Below, one piece after another: positions 18,272-26,858 of a stretch of DNA of 44,220 nt. The position numbers and the translations under genes were made by a program. The notes under the pieces were generated by a model, which was not told where the DNA came from, ran no database searches, and saw only the letters and a program-made list of their open reading frames with translations. The DNA comes from Desulfatitalea sp. BRH_c12 (lineage in GTDB: Bacteria; Desulfobacterota; Desulfobacteria; Desulfobacterales; Desulfosarcinaceae). Every line of letters starts with the position of its first letter. Positions within the stretch are counted from its first letter, which is position 1. The stretch lies in NCBI GenBank assembly GCA_000961655.1, contig LADR01000087.1, forward strand, positions 1 through 44,220, given 5' to 3'.

Positions 18272-18555
18272 ATCCGTTCATCGACCGGTTTGTGAGAGGG
18301 CGGCACCCTCATGATCAGGTCTCCGTCCTTATTGTACTTTTCGAAGACAAGCGTCTTGTCCTCGAACAGGTAATTGGTTTGCTCCCCTTGCGTATCCTGC
18401 GATCTGGCCTTGCCACTCGTATCCGCATTTTCGATTGGACGGTCCTGCCGGGCCACTTGGGTTTTTTGCCGGATCGCCTGCCGGTCGTGGACTGCCAGTA
18501 GCGGATCCGCCTTAGCGGCCGTTCGAAATGTATTCTCACCAATACTGTTGATCAT
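18268..18555 (-). CDS. Small FlaG-like protein, probably flagellum-associated
   Basis: A 95-residue hydrophilic protein. The first 60 residues look disordered (rich in Q, R, D, A). The end, LVFEKYNKDGDLIMRVPPSHKPVDE, resembles the C-terminal strand pattern of FlaG family proteins, but the similarity is short. The ATG at 18555 has a strong GGAGGA site. It lies 47 bases after the DVU0524-like gene on the same strand and probably shares its sigma-28-type promoter. The function is inferred only from this context. Confidence 0.6.
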   Translation of the reverse strand: MINSIGENTFRTAAKADPLLAVHDRQAIRQKTQVARQDRPIENADTSGKARSQDTQGEQTNYLFEDKTLVFEKYNKDGDLIMRVPPSHKPVDERI

Positions 18556-18602
18556 AATTCCTCCTTCCCGGCGTACGCCAGTAGCGTATCCCGGGGGGCG
18601 GT

Positions 18603-19007
18603 TTAGCCCGGTTGTTCACCCGCTTGCTGCTTCAGCGCGGCCCGAGCGATCAGCGGGTTTAACTCCTCAATGCCCAAGGTATTGGTCCGCTTGCAGTTGT
18701 TTTCGTCGATGGCCGTATACGTAAATTCGGCTTCCTTCTTTGGGCTCATGGCATCTTTTTCATGGGTGGCCGCCGGATCGGAACAGGCAGCGTCAAGTGC
18801 GCGGTGCGGGCCCGTCTGGACAATCCGCTCTACAATTTCAGCCGATATCTGATCGATGAGCGATTGGCGTTGCCCGCTGTTGGATCGCAGGCGCTCCATG
18901 TCCACAGGCACCGATAGCAGGCGTAGCTTATCCGGATTCGGCCCTTGGATCAGCTGCTTCCGATAAACATCGAGCACGTTGTGGATCTGATAAGTATGGA
19001 TGTACAT
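18603..19007 (-). CDS. DVU0524-like FlgM-associated small protein
   Basis: A 134-residue soluble protein starting MYIHTYQIHNVLDVYRKQL. This matches my recollection of the N-terminal pattern of a family named after Desulfovibrio DVU0524, found beside the anti-sigma factor gene flgM; I could not check this by search. The middle region (SLIDQISAEIVERIVQ) looks helical and there are no membrane segments. The ATG at 19007 has a strong GGAGGA site. A sigma-28-like promoter lies directly upstream (19027-19053), which fits a flagellar role. No flgM is present in the window. Confidence 0.65.
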   Translation of the reverse strand: MYIHTYQIHNVLDVYRKQLIQGPNPDKLRLLSVPVDMERLRSNSGQRQSLIDQISAEIVERIVQTGPHRALDAACSDPAATHEKDAMSPKKEAEFTYTAIDENNCKRTNTLGIEELNPLIARAALKQQAGEQPG

Positions 19008-19026
19008 ATGCGGTTCCTCCGAAAAG

Positions 19027-19053
19027 GTATCGACCGGTCTTCGGGGAACTTTA
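19027..19053 (-). promoter_or_regulatory. Sigma-28 (FliA) type promoter
   Basis: On the minus strand TAAAGTTC (19046-19053) is followed after exactly 11 bases by GTCGATAC (19027-19034). The FliA consensus known from enterobacteria is TAAAGTTT, 11 bases, GCCGATAA, so 13 of 16 positions agree. Transcription would begin near 19020, right at the GGAGGA ribosome binding site of the gene starting at 19007, giving a very short leader. Confidence 0.7.
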
Positions 19054-19189
19054 ACAAAATTTTGGTAATTGGTTAGCCATTTCGTTCAGTGACAATTGGC
19101 GAAGTGTATTCGGGATTGGTGAGGAACACCCACCCGGATCACCGGGGCTTTGGCTTTTTAAATCCGTATCTCATTTGACCGAGCAGGGT

Positions 19190-19707
19190 AGCGCGGTGGT
19201 GGGCAATGCCCACCCTACAACTCCCCTGTACAAGGCGGGCCGATCATTGCCCGAGGCCCGCAGGCAAGCAGGTAGGGTGGGCATCGCCCACCATTTGTCT
19301 TATATTGATCGCCTCTGCGATTGGCCGTATTCAACGTTCCATAGCTATGGACGCTCTGGTGTCCACCGAAGTGCTTGGGCGGGATCAGTGTCAGAAACCG
19401 ATGATGTAATAGCGCGGTGGTGGGCAATGCCCACCCTACAACTCCCCTGTACAAGGCGGGCCGATCATTGCCCGAGGTCCGCAGGCAGGTAGGGTGGGCA
19501 TCGCCCACCATTTGCCTAATATTGATCGCCTCTGCGATTGGCCGTATTCAACGTTCCATAGCTATGGACGCTCTGGTGTCCACCGAAGTGCTTGGGCGGG
19601 ATCAGTGTCAGAAACCGATGATGCAATAGCGCGGTGGTGGGCAATGCCCACCCTGCAACTCCCCTGTACAAGGCGGGCCGATCATTGCCCGAGGTCCGCA
19701 GGCAGGT
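19190..19707. repeat. Tandem repeat block, family B (periods 221 and 217 bp, 2.4 copies)
   Basis: Units start at 19190, 19411 and 19628 (partial) with AGCGCGGTGGTGGGCAATGC. Each contains a 168-bp block (19272-19439 and 19489-19656) bounded by GTAGGGTGGGCATCGCCCACC and its near-inverse GGTGGGCAATGCCCACCCTAC. A linker containing GTACAAGGCGGGCCGATC separates the blocks. The 168-bp block is related to the inverse of the 175-bp block at 68-242 (shared GTTGATC/ATTGATC, CGTT, GGTGTC and TCAG.AAC.GATGATG landmarks in the same order). Open frames through it are repeat-driven and are not called. It fills most of 19054-19864; the rest also holds a worn family-A fragment near 19108-19150. Confidence 0.9.
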
Positions 19708-19808
19708 CCGGTTGCGCCCCTTTTTGATTAAATGCCTCTTTGTGGGGCGCAACGGCGTTCGGTACCAGTTGCGTTCAAAAAAGCGAGGGACTGGCAATTG
19801 TTTGTGGC

Positions 19809-19843
19809 GGTGCGCATAATCATGGGTTTGGATTACGCGCACC
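19809..19843. terminator. Long hairpin downstream of the aldolase-like gene
   Basis: Arms 19809-19821 and 19831-19843 pair over 13 positions (one G-T) around a 9-base loop. It lies 22 bases beyond the stop of the minus-strand gene at 19865. No T-run follows, so it may act as a transcript-end stabiliser rather than an intrinsic terminator. Confidence 0.5.
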
Positions 19844-19864
19844 CGCGGCAAAGCCGCTTCACCA

Positions 19865-21151
19865 TCAATCTTCAAAATTACCGGCAGGTCCTTTGTCGCT
19901 TGTGATGCTTTTGGCTCTTTCGACGATTTTTTCCGCGGTCCATTCACGCGGATCTTCGATGCGCTGCGCCTTGGGGCCGGGATCGTGGCTGCCGGCTTTC
20001 AAGATTTCGGCGATGGCCAACGGCGCGGTATCCTGTGCATTGAGGACATTGACCATCATCGTGTACACGAAGGTTTCCACGCGTTCGGCCATGCGGTCAC
20101 GAATGGGTTTGGGTTGGGTCAGCAACTTGCTTTCGAAGGGCAGGTTCAGTTTCTTGTAATCCCCCTTTTTCAGGGATTTGCTTTGGGCATACTGTTTCAT
20201 CTGAGCCCACATCTCTTCACTGACACCCTGATCTTTGACTTTGATAAAATCACCGCTGCTGTCCAATATGGCGTTGCCATAATCATTGACTTCCAGGCCC
20301 CATGATATCATCTGCAGTGCGGTGGCCACATTGGCTTTGGTGGTGCGCGTCGTGCGGGCGATCTGGCGCAGACGCTCGGAACTGTTGCCGGAGGTGCCGT
20401 GTTGGGCACCGGAAACAAGGTAATCCCGCAAAGCCGCATGGATTTCGGCGGTCAACTCGACCTGGATGCCCTGGTCGCTGGCTTCTATTCCGTGGGTGGT
20501 GCCGTTGTTTAGCGCTATCCAGTTGGGAAAAATGTCGTGGGCATTGAGTCCTTGAATCAGGAACAGGGCTTCTTCCTTGGTGGAAAGCCCTTCTTTTCCT
20601 TTTATCTCACCAACTTCAGTTTCAAGACCCGCCCATTTCGGGACATAGGTATTGAGCACGATGCTGGCCAGAAGATTCTTGTCATCGGGCATGTGCGAGG
20701 CATCGATAGCGATGGATGTGATGCCGGCATCGAACATCGATGGAATTTCGAATTTGGCCGTGTCGATATCCTTGTCATTTTTAATACCGTAATGATCGGC
20801 ATGAATTGCGACCGGAACCGTGATGTTCATCTGATTGCACAAAGTGTCGACGATACGTGCCATGTTCCAGTAATTCACCGCACAATAAGCTTCGGAACCC
20901 CCCTCGGATTTGGCAATTTCGATGATCAGCGCGGCATTGGCCCGTTGGGCGGCGCGCAATGCACCTTGGATGACGAAGTAACTGCGCCCGTTGGCGGCGA
21001 TGCAAATGCTGTTGCCCTTGGCCAGCATGGCCAGATCGATGAATTTGCCGCTGATGATCAGAGCCCTGGAATTAGGGAATAAGGCTTTAATGTTGGGGGG
21101 GCGTCCAATGGCCAACGCCTGATTGAAATCCGATGGGGCGGTTTTTGACAT
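19865..21151 (-). CDS. Class II fructose-bisphosphate aldolase family protein
   Basis: A 428-residue cytoplasmic protein of the zinc-dependent aldolase family. The zinc and catalytic region is VPVAIHADHYG (H117, D119, H120), followed by the family-typical AGITSIAIDASHMPDDKNL. Later LNNGTTHGI and GAQHGTSGNSSERLRQI give further His ligands and the phosphate loop. It is longer than the usual 300-360 residues, with an extra C-terminal part from about 330. Probable reaction: fructose-1,6-bisphosphate to triose phosphates, in step with the phosphofructokinase gene at 25398; another sugar-phosphate substrate is possible. The ATG at 21151 has a perfect AGGAGG site; the longer frame to 21190 does not. 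Confidence 0.88.
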   Translation of the reverse strand: MSKTAPSDFNQALAIGRPPNIKALFPNSRALIISGKFIDLAMLAKGNSICIAANGRSYFVIQGALRAAQRANAALIIEIAKSEGGSEAYCAVNYWNMARIVDTLCNQMNITVPVAIHADHYGIKNDKDIDTAKFEIPSMFDAGITSIAIDASHMPDDKNLLASIVLNTYVPKWAGLETEVGEIKGKEGLSTKEEALFLIQGLNAHDIFPNWIALNNGTTHGIEASDQGIQVELTAEIHAALRDYLVSGAQHGTSGNSSERLRQIARTTRTTKANVATALQMISWGLEVNDYGNAILDSSGDFIKVKDQGVSEEMWAQMKQYAQSKSLKKGDYKKLNLPFESKLLTQPKPIRDRMAERVETFVYTMMVNVLNAQDTAPLAIAEILKAGSHDPGPKAQRIEDPREWTAEKIVERAKSITSDKGPAGNFED

Positions 21152-21251
21152 GCGTTTTTCCTCCTGAACCGGCTTCGCCGGAGTTGACATTGAAAAGAGA
21201 AAAGGGGCGGTTACCTCCTAATGGGTTCCCGTGAATGTCCCTGAGGGGCTT

Positions 21252-21746
21252 CTAAGGTTTTGGTTTCAGGCGCTCATTGAACGCCTTGACTTGTTCCGTC
21301 AAGGCATCTCGTTTGGTATCATATGCCTGAATATGCGCATTAAATTCGATTATCTTTTGATTATAGCCCTTGATCTGATCCGGCGTAAGGGCAGTGTTCT
21401 TTTCCTCGTCCAACTCGGATCTTCTTTTCATCAGCGCATCGTATTCCTTGTTTAGGTTTTGCTCTTGCTGTTCGAGGTGCTTGCGCTCATTTTCAAAATC
21501 ATCCACCGCCGGTTGCAGATCCTGCGCGTCCGGTGGCGTGGGGGTGTTTTCGTTCGTGGGCAGTGGTGCGGAACTGGACTCCTCATACATTTGGGCCTTT
21601 TGGCGTTGTTCCTTGGGAACCTTGCTCAGGTCATCCGTATAGAGAACATTGCCGTGCCGGTCGGTGTACCGGTAAAATTCGGCCGATGCCGTAGGCACAC
21701 CGGCAAAGACTATCATCAACAGAGAAACAATGGCTGCTGCTTTCAT
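21252..21746 (-). CDS. DUF4124-type periplasmic protein with coiled coil
   Basis: A 164-residue exported protein. Residues 1-22 form a signal peptide ending ASA. A DUF4124 segment follows (FYRYTDRHGNVLYTDDLSKVP, about 24-45), then a Pro/Thr-rich linker and, from about 80 to 160, a charged helical region likely to form a coiled coil. The molecular role of the family is unknown; members are periplasmic. The ATG at 21746 follows GAGGGG. It is transcribed divergently from the lipoprotein gene at 22051 and lies 100 bases upstream of the aldolase gene start. Confidence 0.8.
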   Translation of the reverse strand: MKAAAIVSLLMIVFAGVPTASAEFYRYTDRHGNVLYTDDLSKVPKEQRQKAQMYEESSSAPLPTNENTPTPPDAQDLQPAVDDFENERKHLEQQEQNLNKEYDALMKRRSELDEEKNTALTPDQIKGYNQKIIEFNAHIQAYDTKRDALTEQVKAFNERLKPKP

Positions 21747-21885
21747 CGTGAACCCCTCACATGTCAGTGTCGTTCGGATTATCCGCGGATTAGTCGGCTA
21801 TTAGAGCAATTTGCTAGCATAAGATTTAAGAAGGTAACCTGTCAAGAGTAGGAACGGCTCCTGTGGTTACTGTCGTTCCTGTTCC

Positions 21886-21976
21886 GCACGTTGCCCCTGT
21901 TCAACCTTATGGATGTCCATAGCGACGACGTGATGGATAGTGCCACACAGGGGCGGACTGTCTTGCGCAACGTGCA
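21886..21976. repeat. Interrupted inverted repeat in a divergent promoter region
   Basis: The left arm GCACGTTGCCCCTGT (21886-21900) is matched by the right arm in two parts: ACAGGGGC (21947-21954) and, 14 bases later, CAACGTGC (21968-21975). It lies between the divergent genes starting at 21746 and 22051. It could be an operator or a decayed mobile palindrome. Confidence 0.5.
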
Positions 21977-21980
21977 CTAT

Positions 21981-22008
21981 TTGACAATAAAGGAAACTAG
22001 TGTAAATT
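21981..22008 (+). promoter_or_regulatory. Predicted sigma-70 promoter for the LpoA-like gene
   Basis: A perfect TTGACA (21981-21986) is followed after 16 bases by TAAATT (22003-22008), with an AT-rich spacer. It is 43 bases before the GTG start at 22051. The rest of 21747-22050 holds the inverted repeat at 21886 and no gene. Confidence 0.55.
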
Positions 22009-22050
22009 GAACACCAATTTTGGCCTTAACCCCAATCATTCGAGGCATGT

Positions 22051-24003
22051 GTGGTACTAAAAAATTCTCCATTGTATTTCGGCCATATTTGGGTGTTGTG
22101 TTTCGTGCTGCTGCTCAGCGCCTGCGCCTATGCGCCACGTCCCTCCGAGGATGCCGAGGATATTGCATTTCAGGAAGGTGAATCCCTTTTTCAGCAAGGA
22201 GCGACAGATCAGGCGCTGGCCTCTTTCAGTCGTTATCTGGGACGTTATCCTCGCGGGCGCCATGCGCCAGTGGCCTTGCGGCGTATTGGCGACATTTATC
22301 GAAGTCAAGGGGCCAACGAAGCCGCCCAAGCCTTCTATCACAACCTGATTGCGCAATATCCCCAAAATCCGGTATCCGATCAGGCACGGCTGACCCTTAT
22401 CGATCTTTACATCGAAGAGGGCCGATCACCCGAAGCCGTCGATATCGCGGTTGAAATGCTTGAGGGCGATTTGAGCAAGGAGGTGCGTCAAACGTTATAC
22501 CGGCGGTTGGCCCAATTGTACCGGGTGAGCGAGGATGCACCGCATTCAGTATTGTATGCTTATCTGTTGTACAAAGAGCTGCCCGCTTCGGAAAAACAAC
22601 AATGGGAGACACAACTGGAAGAGGCGATCGGTCGCCTGGACGGACCCGCCATCGAAATGGTTTGGGAGCGCATCGATGATCCGCGGATCCGCGGCTCGTT
22701 GATGTACCGCTATGCCATGATTCAGGTATCGCTGGCCAATTACGACGATGCCCTGGATCTGCTGACCGCTTTTCAGCAGGCTTCTCCGGACCATCCCAGG
22801 TTGCCCGAGGCGCTGAGCAGGATACAGTCGATCATCGATATCCTCTCTTTCACGCCCCATACGCTAGGGTGTTTATTGCCCTTGAGTGGGTCGCATCAGG
22901 CCTACGGCCAGCGGGCCCTCAATGCTGTGGAAATGGCTTTGAACCTGGCGCAAACGCCTGTCCCCATCAAATTGGTGGTCGAAGACACGGCTTCGGACGA
23001 TACCCAGGCCGTGCTGGCAGTCAGGAAGCTGGCCGAGGCCGGGGTGGGCGCCATCATCGGCCCTATTGTCACTGCCCCGGCTGCGGCGCGCGAAGCGCAA
23101 CGGCTCAATATCCCCATTGTGACCTTTACCCAGAAACCGGACATCACCACCATTGGAGATTATGTTTTTCGGCATTTTATCACGCCTCAAAACCAAGTGA
23201 AAACTTTGGTTGCCTATTTTATCAGCGATCTTGGGTTGCGCAGGTTCGCTGCCATGTACCCTGACGACACTTACGGTCGGACATTCATGGCGCTTTTTCG
23301 TGACGAAGTTACCTTGCAGGGTGGAATTCTGGTCGCAGCTGAAACCTACGCCCCCGGATTGACCGATTTTTCCAATGCCATCAAAAAGCTTGTAAATTCT
23401 CGTTCTCAAAAGTTGCAAGGGCGCGTAGAGAGAGATGCGGCCGACGCGTATCTCGCACAAGATCCTGAACTGGGCCAGACCATGCTTGTGCAGCGCGGTT
23501 CGGTCAATGACAGTAAGGTGATCGAGGTCGACTTCGACGTGCTGTTCATACCCGATTCGCCCAATGCGGCCGGTATGATCCTACCGCAATTGGTCTACCA
23601 TGATGTCACAGGTATTTACACCGTGGGAACGAATTTGTGGCATTCTCGACAGTTGATCGATACGGCGCACCAGTATTCGCAAAATGCCATCATGGTCGAT
23701 GGCTTCTACACAAACGGCCAGTCCGATGCCGTGCGCAATTTCGTGGACACCTACAGAATGATCTTCAATACGGAACCCGAGCTGATGGCGGCTTTTGCGT
23801 TCGACACCGCCAACATCTTGATAGATTTACTGGCTCAGCCGCAAATGCAAATGCGCCATCATCTGCGCAATCAACTCAAGCAGATGCCTCAAGCGGAAGG
23901 GGTCACCGGCGCAACCGCTTTCGCGCCGGACGGGGAAGCGATCAAGCGATTAACCTTGCTGCAAATCAAAGGGGATCGCTTTATCGAAATTTCACGGCCA
24001 TGA
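22051..24003 (+). CDS. LpoA-like lipoprotein (penicillin-binding protein activator family)
   Basis: A 650-residue lipoprotein. The signal peptide has a lipobox LSAC with C25. Residues about 35-270 are TPR-like helical repeats (for example ALASFSRYLGRYPRGRHAPVALRRIGDIY). Residues about 275-640 are a type 1 periplasmic-binding fold (LPLSGSHQAYGQRALNAVEMAL, then IIGPIVTAPAAAREAQRLNIPIVTF). This TPR plus binding-fold layout is that of LpoA, the outer-membrane activator of PBP1A; an ABC-transporter binding protein is less likely because of the TPR region. The start is GTG at 22051. It overlaps waaA by 4 bases (ATGA). Confidence 0.85.
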   Translation: MVLKNSPLYFGHIWVLCFVLLLSACAYAPRPSEDAEDIAFQEGESLFQQGATDQALASFSRYLGRYPRGRHAPVALRRIGDIYRSQGANEAAQAFYHNLIAQYPQNPVSDQARLTLIDLYIEEGRSPEAVDIAVEMLEGDLSKEVRQTLYRRLAQLYRVSEDAPHSVLYAYLLYKELPASEKQQWETQLEEAIGRLDGPAIEMVWERIDDPRIRGSLMYRYAMIQVSLANYDDALDLLTAFQQASPDHPRLPEALSRIQSIIDILSFTPHTLGCLLPLSGSHQAYGQRALNAVEMALNLAQTPVPIKLVVEDTASDDTQAVLAVRKLAEAGVGAIIGPIVTAPAAAREAQRLNIPIVTFTQKPDITTIGDYVFRHFITPQNQVKTLVAYFISDLGLRRFAAMYPDDTYGRTFMALFRDEVTLQGGILVAAETYAPGLTDFSNAIKKLVNSRSQKLQGRVERDAADAYLAQDPELGQTMLVQRGSVNDSKVIEVDFDVLFIPDSPNAAGMILPQLVYHDVTGIYTVGTNLWHSRQLIDTAHQYSQNAIMVDGFYTNGQSDAVRNFVDTYRMIFNTEPELMAAFAFDTANILIDLLAQPQMQMRHHLRNQLKQMPQAEGVTGATAFAPDGEAIKRLTLLQIKGDRFIEISRP

Positions 24004-25313
24004 ATGCGCTGCATTTCGCCTATAACCTGATCGGTACCGCGGGCCTGGCCCTTGCGCCTTTGGTGTGGCTGCATCAGCGCAGGCATGCCGAGGATTTGGA
24101 ACGTTTCCATCAGCGCCTGGGAAGGTATCCTCAATCGTTGCAGGGACGTTTCCGCGGACGACCGAGAATCTGGCTGCATGCGGTTTCGGTCGGTGAGGTC
24201 GGCGTGGCGGGTGCGATCGTGCGTGCATTGGCGGGACACCTCACGGACGATCAAATCGTGCTGTCCACCTCTACACGGCAAGGCTTGGCGCGCGCACGGG
24301 CCCAGCTTCAAGGCGTAACGAGTTTTTACGCGCCGATCGATCTGATCGGACCGTCGGAGAAGGCGCTGCAAATGGTGCAGCCCGATGTCCTTGCGTTGCT
24401 CGAGACAGAGATTTGGCCGAATCTTGTGATCAGGGCCAAACGCAGGGGCGTGCGCACCGCGATTTTGAACGGCCGTATTTCGGTCCGCACAATTCGCCGC
24501 TATACCATGATTCGGCCGCTGATGCGGCACGCGCTGGCCCATATCGATGCTTTCAGTATGATATCGACGCAGGATGCCCTGCGCATTCAGTCCCTGGGAG
24601 CCGATCCGCGCAGTATTGTCGTCAATGGAAACGCCAAATTCGACGGCGCGGATCCGCTCGCGCAGGGCAATCGCGCCAAGCAGTGGGCTTTATCTTTGTA
24701 CGGTTTGCAAGCGAATACACCTGTTTTCGTGGCCGGTAGCACGCGCAATGCCGAAGAGCCGATCGTGTTGGATGCCTTTTTACGTATTGTTCGTGATTTT
24801 CCCCGCACGGTATTAATTCTGGCCCCCCGGCATACGACCCGCGTTGAACAGATCGAACAATGGATCAAAGCGAAAGGGTTGCAATGGCAGCGCCGGACCA
24901 CCTTCGACGGCGTCAATCATCACCGCACCGCGTCGGTAGTTGTTCTGGATACTATTGGCGAGTTGTCCGACACCTACAGTGCAGCCGATTTTGTTTTTTG
25001 CGGGGGGAGCCTGGTGCCCAAAGGCGGTCAGAACCTGCTTGAACCTGCGATTTGGGCCAAACCGGTGATGTATGGCCCTTCCATGGATGATTTCAGCGAT
25101 GCGCGACAGTTGATCGAGCGTGCCGGAGGCGGAGTGACGGTTTTCAATGCCGACCAAATGGCCGCAACGGCCTGCGACTGGCTACGGCATCCCCGCATAG
25201 CCGTACAGGCGGGAGCGGCTGCGCGCAATGCCATTTTAGCGCATCGGGGTGCAGCCCATAACCATGCCCATGTGATCATGCGTTTTTTGGACCATAGCAT
25301 GACACTATCCTAA
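24000..25313 (+). CDS. waaA: 3-deoxy-D-manno-octulosonic acid (Kdo) transferase
   Basis: Inner-membrane GT30 enzyme that adds Kdo from CMP-Kdo to lipid A precursor. The protein is 437 residues. It has an N-terminal membrane anchor (about 8-25), FHQRLGRYP, and the HAVSVGEV motif near 60. LLETEIWPNLVIRAKRRG and VNGRIS-like segments follow, then the C-terminal nucleotide-sugar part with ILAPRHTTRVEQI, FCGGSLVPKGGQNLLEPA and GPSMDDF. The ATG at 24000 overlaps the stop of the LpoA-like gene; the frame is open further upstream but that part overlaps the lipoprotein gene. It fits with the arabinose-5-phosphate isomerase gene at 26859, which supplies the Kdo pathway. Confidence 0.95.
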   Translation: MNALHFAYNLIGTAGLALAPLVWLHQRRHAEDLERFHQRLGRYPQSLQGRFRGRPRIWLHAVSVGEVGVAGAIVRALAGHLTDDQIVLSTSTRQGLARARAQLQGVTSFYAPIDLIGPSEKALQMVQPDVLALLETEIWPNLVIRAKRRGVRTAILNGRISVRTIRRYTMIRPLMRHALAHIDAFSMISTQDALRIQSLGADPRSIVVNGNAKFDGADPLAQGNRAKQWALSLYGLQANTPVFVAGSTRNAEEPIVLDAFLRIVRDFPRTVLILAPRHTTRVEQIEQWIKAKGLQWQRRTTFDGVNHHRTASVVVLDTIGELSDTYSAADFVFCGGSLVPKGGQNLLEPAIWAKPVMYGPSMDDFSDARQLIERAGGGVTVFNADQMAATACDWLRHPRIAVQAGAAARNAILAHRGAAHNHAHVIMRFLDHSMTLS

Positions 25314-25397
25314 GCAAGTCACTGCGCGTGCCGATATCCGTCTGAATGGCCTCCATGCCGCTGATCGGAGGTCTTGATCCGGCGCAAAACAACGCCC

Positions 25398-26729
25398 TCA
25401 ACCCTGCTGGTTGTTCTTAAGGGATCCCTGGCCTGTCGCAGACAGCACCGCCGACCAGAGTTCACCGTTGGGAGAGACCTGTTTGCGCTTCGTCGTGGTC
25501 GCTTCCATGGGGATGTGAACAAAATGGTTGTTCCATCGTCCGATAACTACTTTGGTTTTGCCCGCCATGCCGGCATGCACGGCGTTGCGCCCTAAAAAGC
25601 CGCAATACACGCTGTCGTTGGCGTTCGCCGGCAGGCTGCGGATCATGTAACTCGGATCGATGTATTTAATATTGGTCTCGATACCACGAGATTTAAAGTG
25701 ATTGGCGATCGTGCTTTTCAGGAAAACCCCGATGTCCTTGAGCCGGATGTTGCCCGATTCATCACGCTCTTCGGGGGAATTCTGGAAAAACCGCTGACCG
25801 GCTCCCTCGGCCGCGACAATGACCGCATGACCCCTGGATGTCAGACGTTTTTCAAGGGCGGCCAGGAATCCGTGCGGCCCCTCCAGGTCAAAATCCACTT
25901 CGGGAATGAGCACGAAATTGACATCCTGCTGCGCCAGGGATGCTGTAGAGGCGATAAAGCCGGAATGGCGCCCCATTAGTTTGATTAAACCAATGCCGTT
26001 GGGATATCCGGCAGCTTCATTATGGGCGCCGATAATGGCCTGGGTCGAAACGTCCACGGCCGTATCGAAACCGAAGGAACGTGAAATCAGGTTGATGTCG
26101 TTATCTATGGTTTTGGGAATCCCCACGACGCTTATTTTAAGACCGCGCTCCAGCACGGCGTCGGCGATTTTGACGGCTGCCTTCATGGTGCCGTCACCGC
26201 CGATCATGAACAGGATGCCGATGTTCATGCGTTCAAGGCAATCGACAATCTCCTCCATATCCTGCGGCCCGCGCGAGGAACCCAAGATCGATCCGCCGCG
26301 ATCAAGAATATTGGTTACGGCCGCCGGCGTGAGGTCGATGACTTCATGGCCGTATTTTGGGATAAATCCCTGCAGTCCGTAGCGCATGCCGTAAATGTTG
26401 CGAATGCCATAGCCGTAGGAGAGTTCCAGTACGATCGAGCGGATAATATCGTTAAGCCCCGGGCACAGTCCGCCACAAGTGACCAGAGCGCAACGTAGTT
26501 TGCTCGGATCGAAATAGATCTTTCTGCGTGGGCCGGCCACTTCGAAACTGGGCGGAGAAATATTTTTTTCCAGGTTGGCCGCAACTTCTTCGACGCGGAT
26601 ATGCACCAGCACGCGGTCTTGTTCAGTGATATAATTTTGATTTTCTGCGCGGTCATTGTTGGACAAGGGTGAGTTGATGCCCACGCGACCCAGGCTGGTA
26701 ATACTCGTATCAAACACTATGTCGTTCAT
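25398..26729 (-). CDS. ATP-dependent 6-phosphofructokinase (long clade)
   Basis: Phosphorylates fructose 6-phosphate. The protein is 443 residues, longer than E. coli PfkA (320), with an N-terminal extension of about 75 residues. The phosphate-donor loop GGDGT at 177-181 has Gly where PPi-dependent enzymes have Asp. The PKTIDND motif at 205-211 has Lys where E. coli PfkA has Gly. This Gly/Lys pair is that of the ATP-using clade that includes plant and trypanosome enzymes; the donor is thus probably ATP, but not certain. The ATG at 26729 has a strong GAGGAGG site. It is convergent with waaA, and 129 bases separate it from kpsF upstream. Confidence 0.9.
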   Translation of the reverse strand: MNDIVFDTSITSLGRVGINSPLSNNDRAENQNYITEQDRVLVHIRVEEVAANLEKNISPPSFEVAGPRRKIYFDPSKLRCALVTCGGLCPGLNDIIRSIVLELSYGYGIRNIYGMRYGLQGFIPKYGHEVIDLTPAAVTNILDRGGSILGSSRGPQDMEEIVDCLERMNIGILFMIGGDGTMKAAVKIADAVLERGLKISVVGIPKTIDNDINLISRSFGFDTAVDVSTQAIIGAHNEAAGYPNGIGLIKLMGRHSGFIASTASLAQQDVNFVLIPEVDFDLEGPHGFLAALEKRLTSRGHAVIVAAEGAGQRFFQNSPEERDESGNIRLKDIGVFLKSTIANHFKSRGIETNIKYIDPSYMIRSLPANANDSVYCGFLGRNAVHAGMAGKTKVVIGRWNNHFVHIPMEATTTKRKQVSPNGELWSAVLSATGQGSLKNNQQG

Positions 26730-26858
26730 TGAATCCCTCCTCGGGAGGATTTTGTCGTGCAGCGGCGCAGGTGAAAAAAGAGCTGTTCACCATTCCCAGG
26801 TAAAGAATTCCGTGAAACGGAAGCAGGAATCTGCAACGTCGCGCTACGTGTCGAAAAG

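Noticed and set aside
19206-19947. Several open frames on both strands in the second tandem repeat block
   Set aside because: Same reason: the frames are periodic with the repeat and change ends with each linker.
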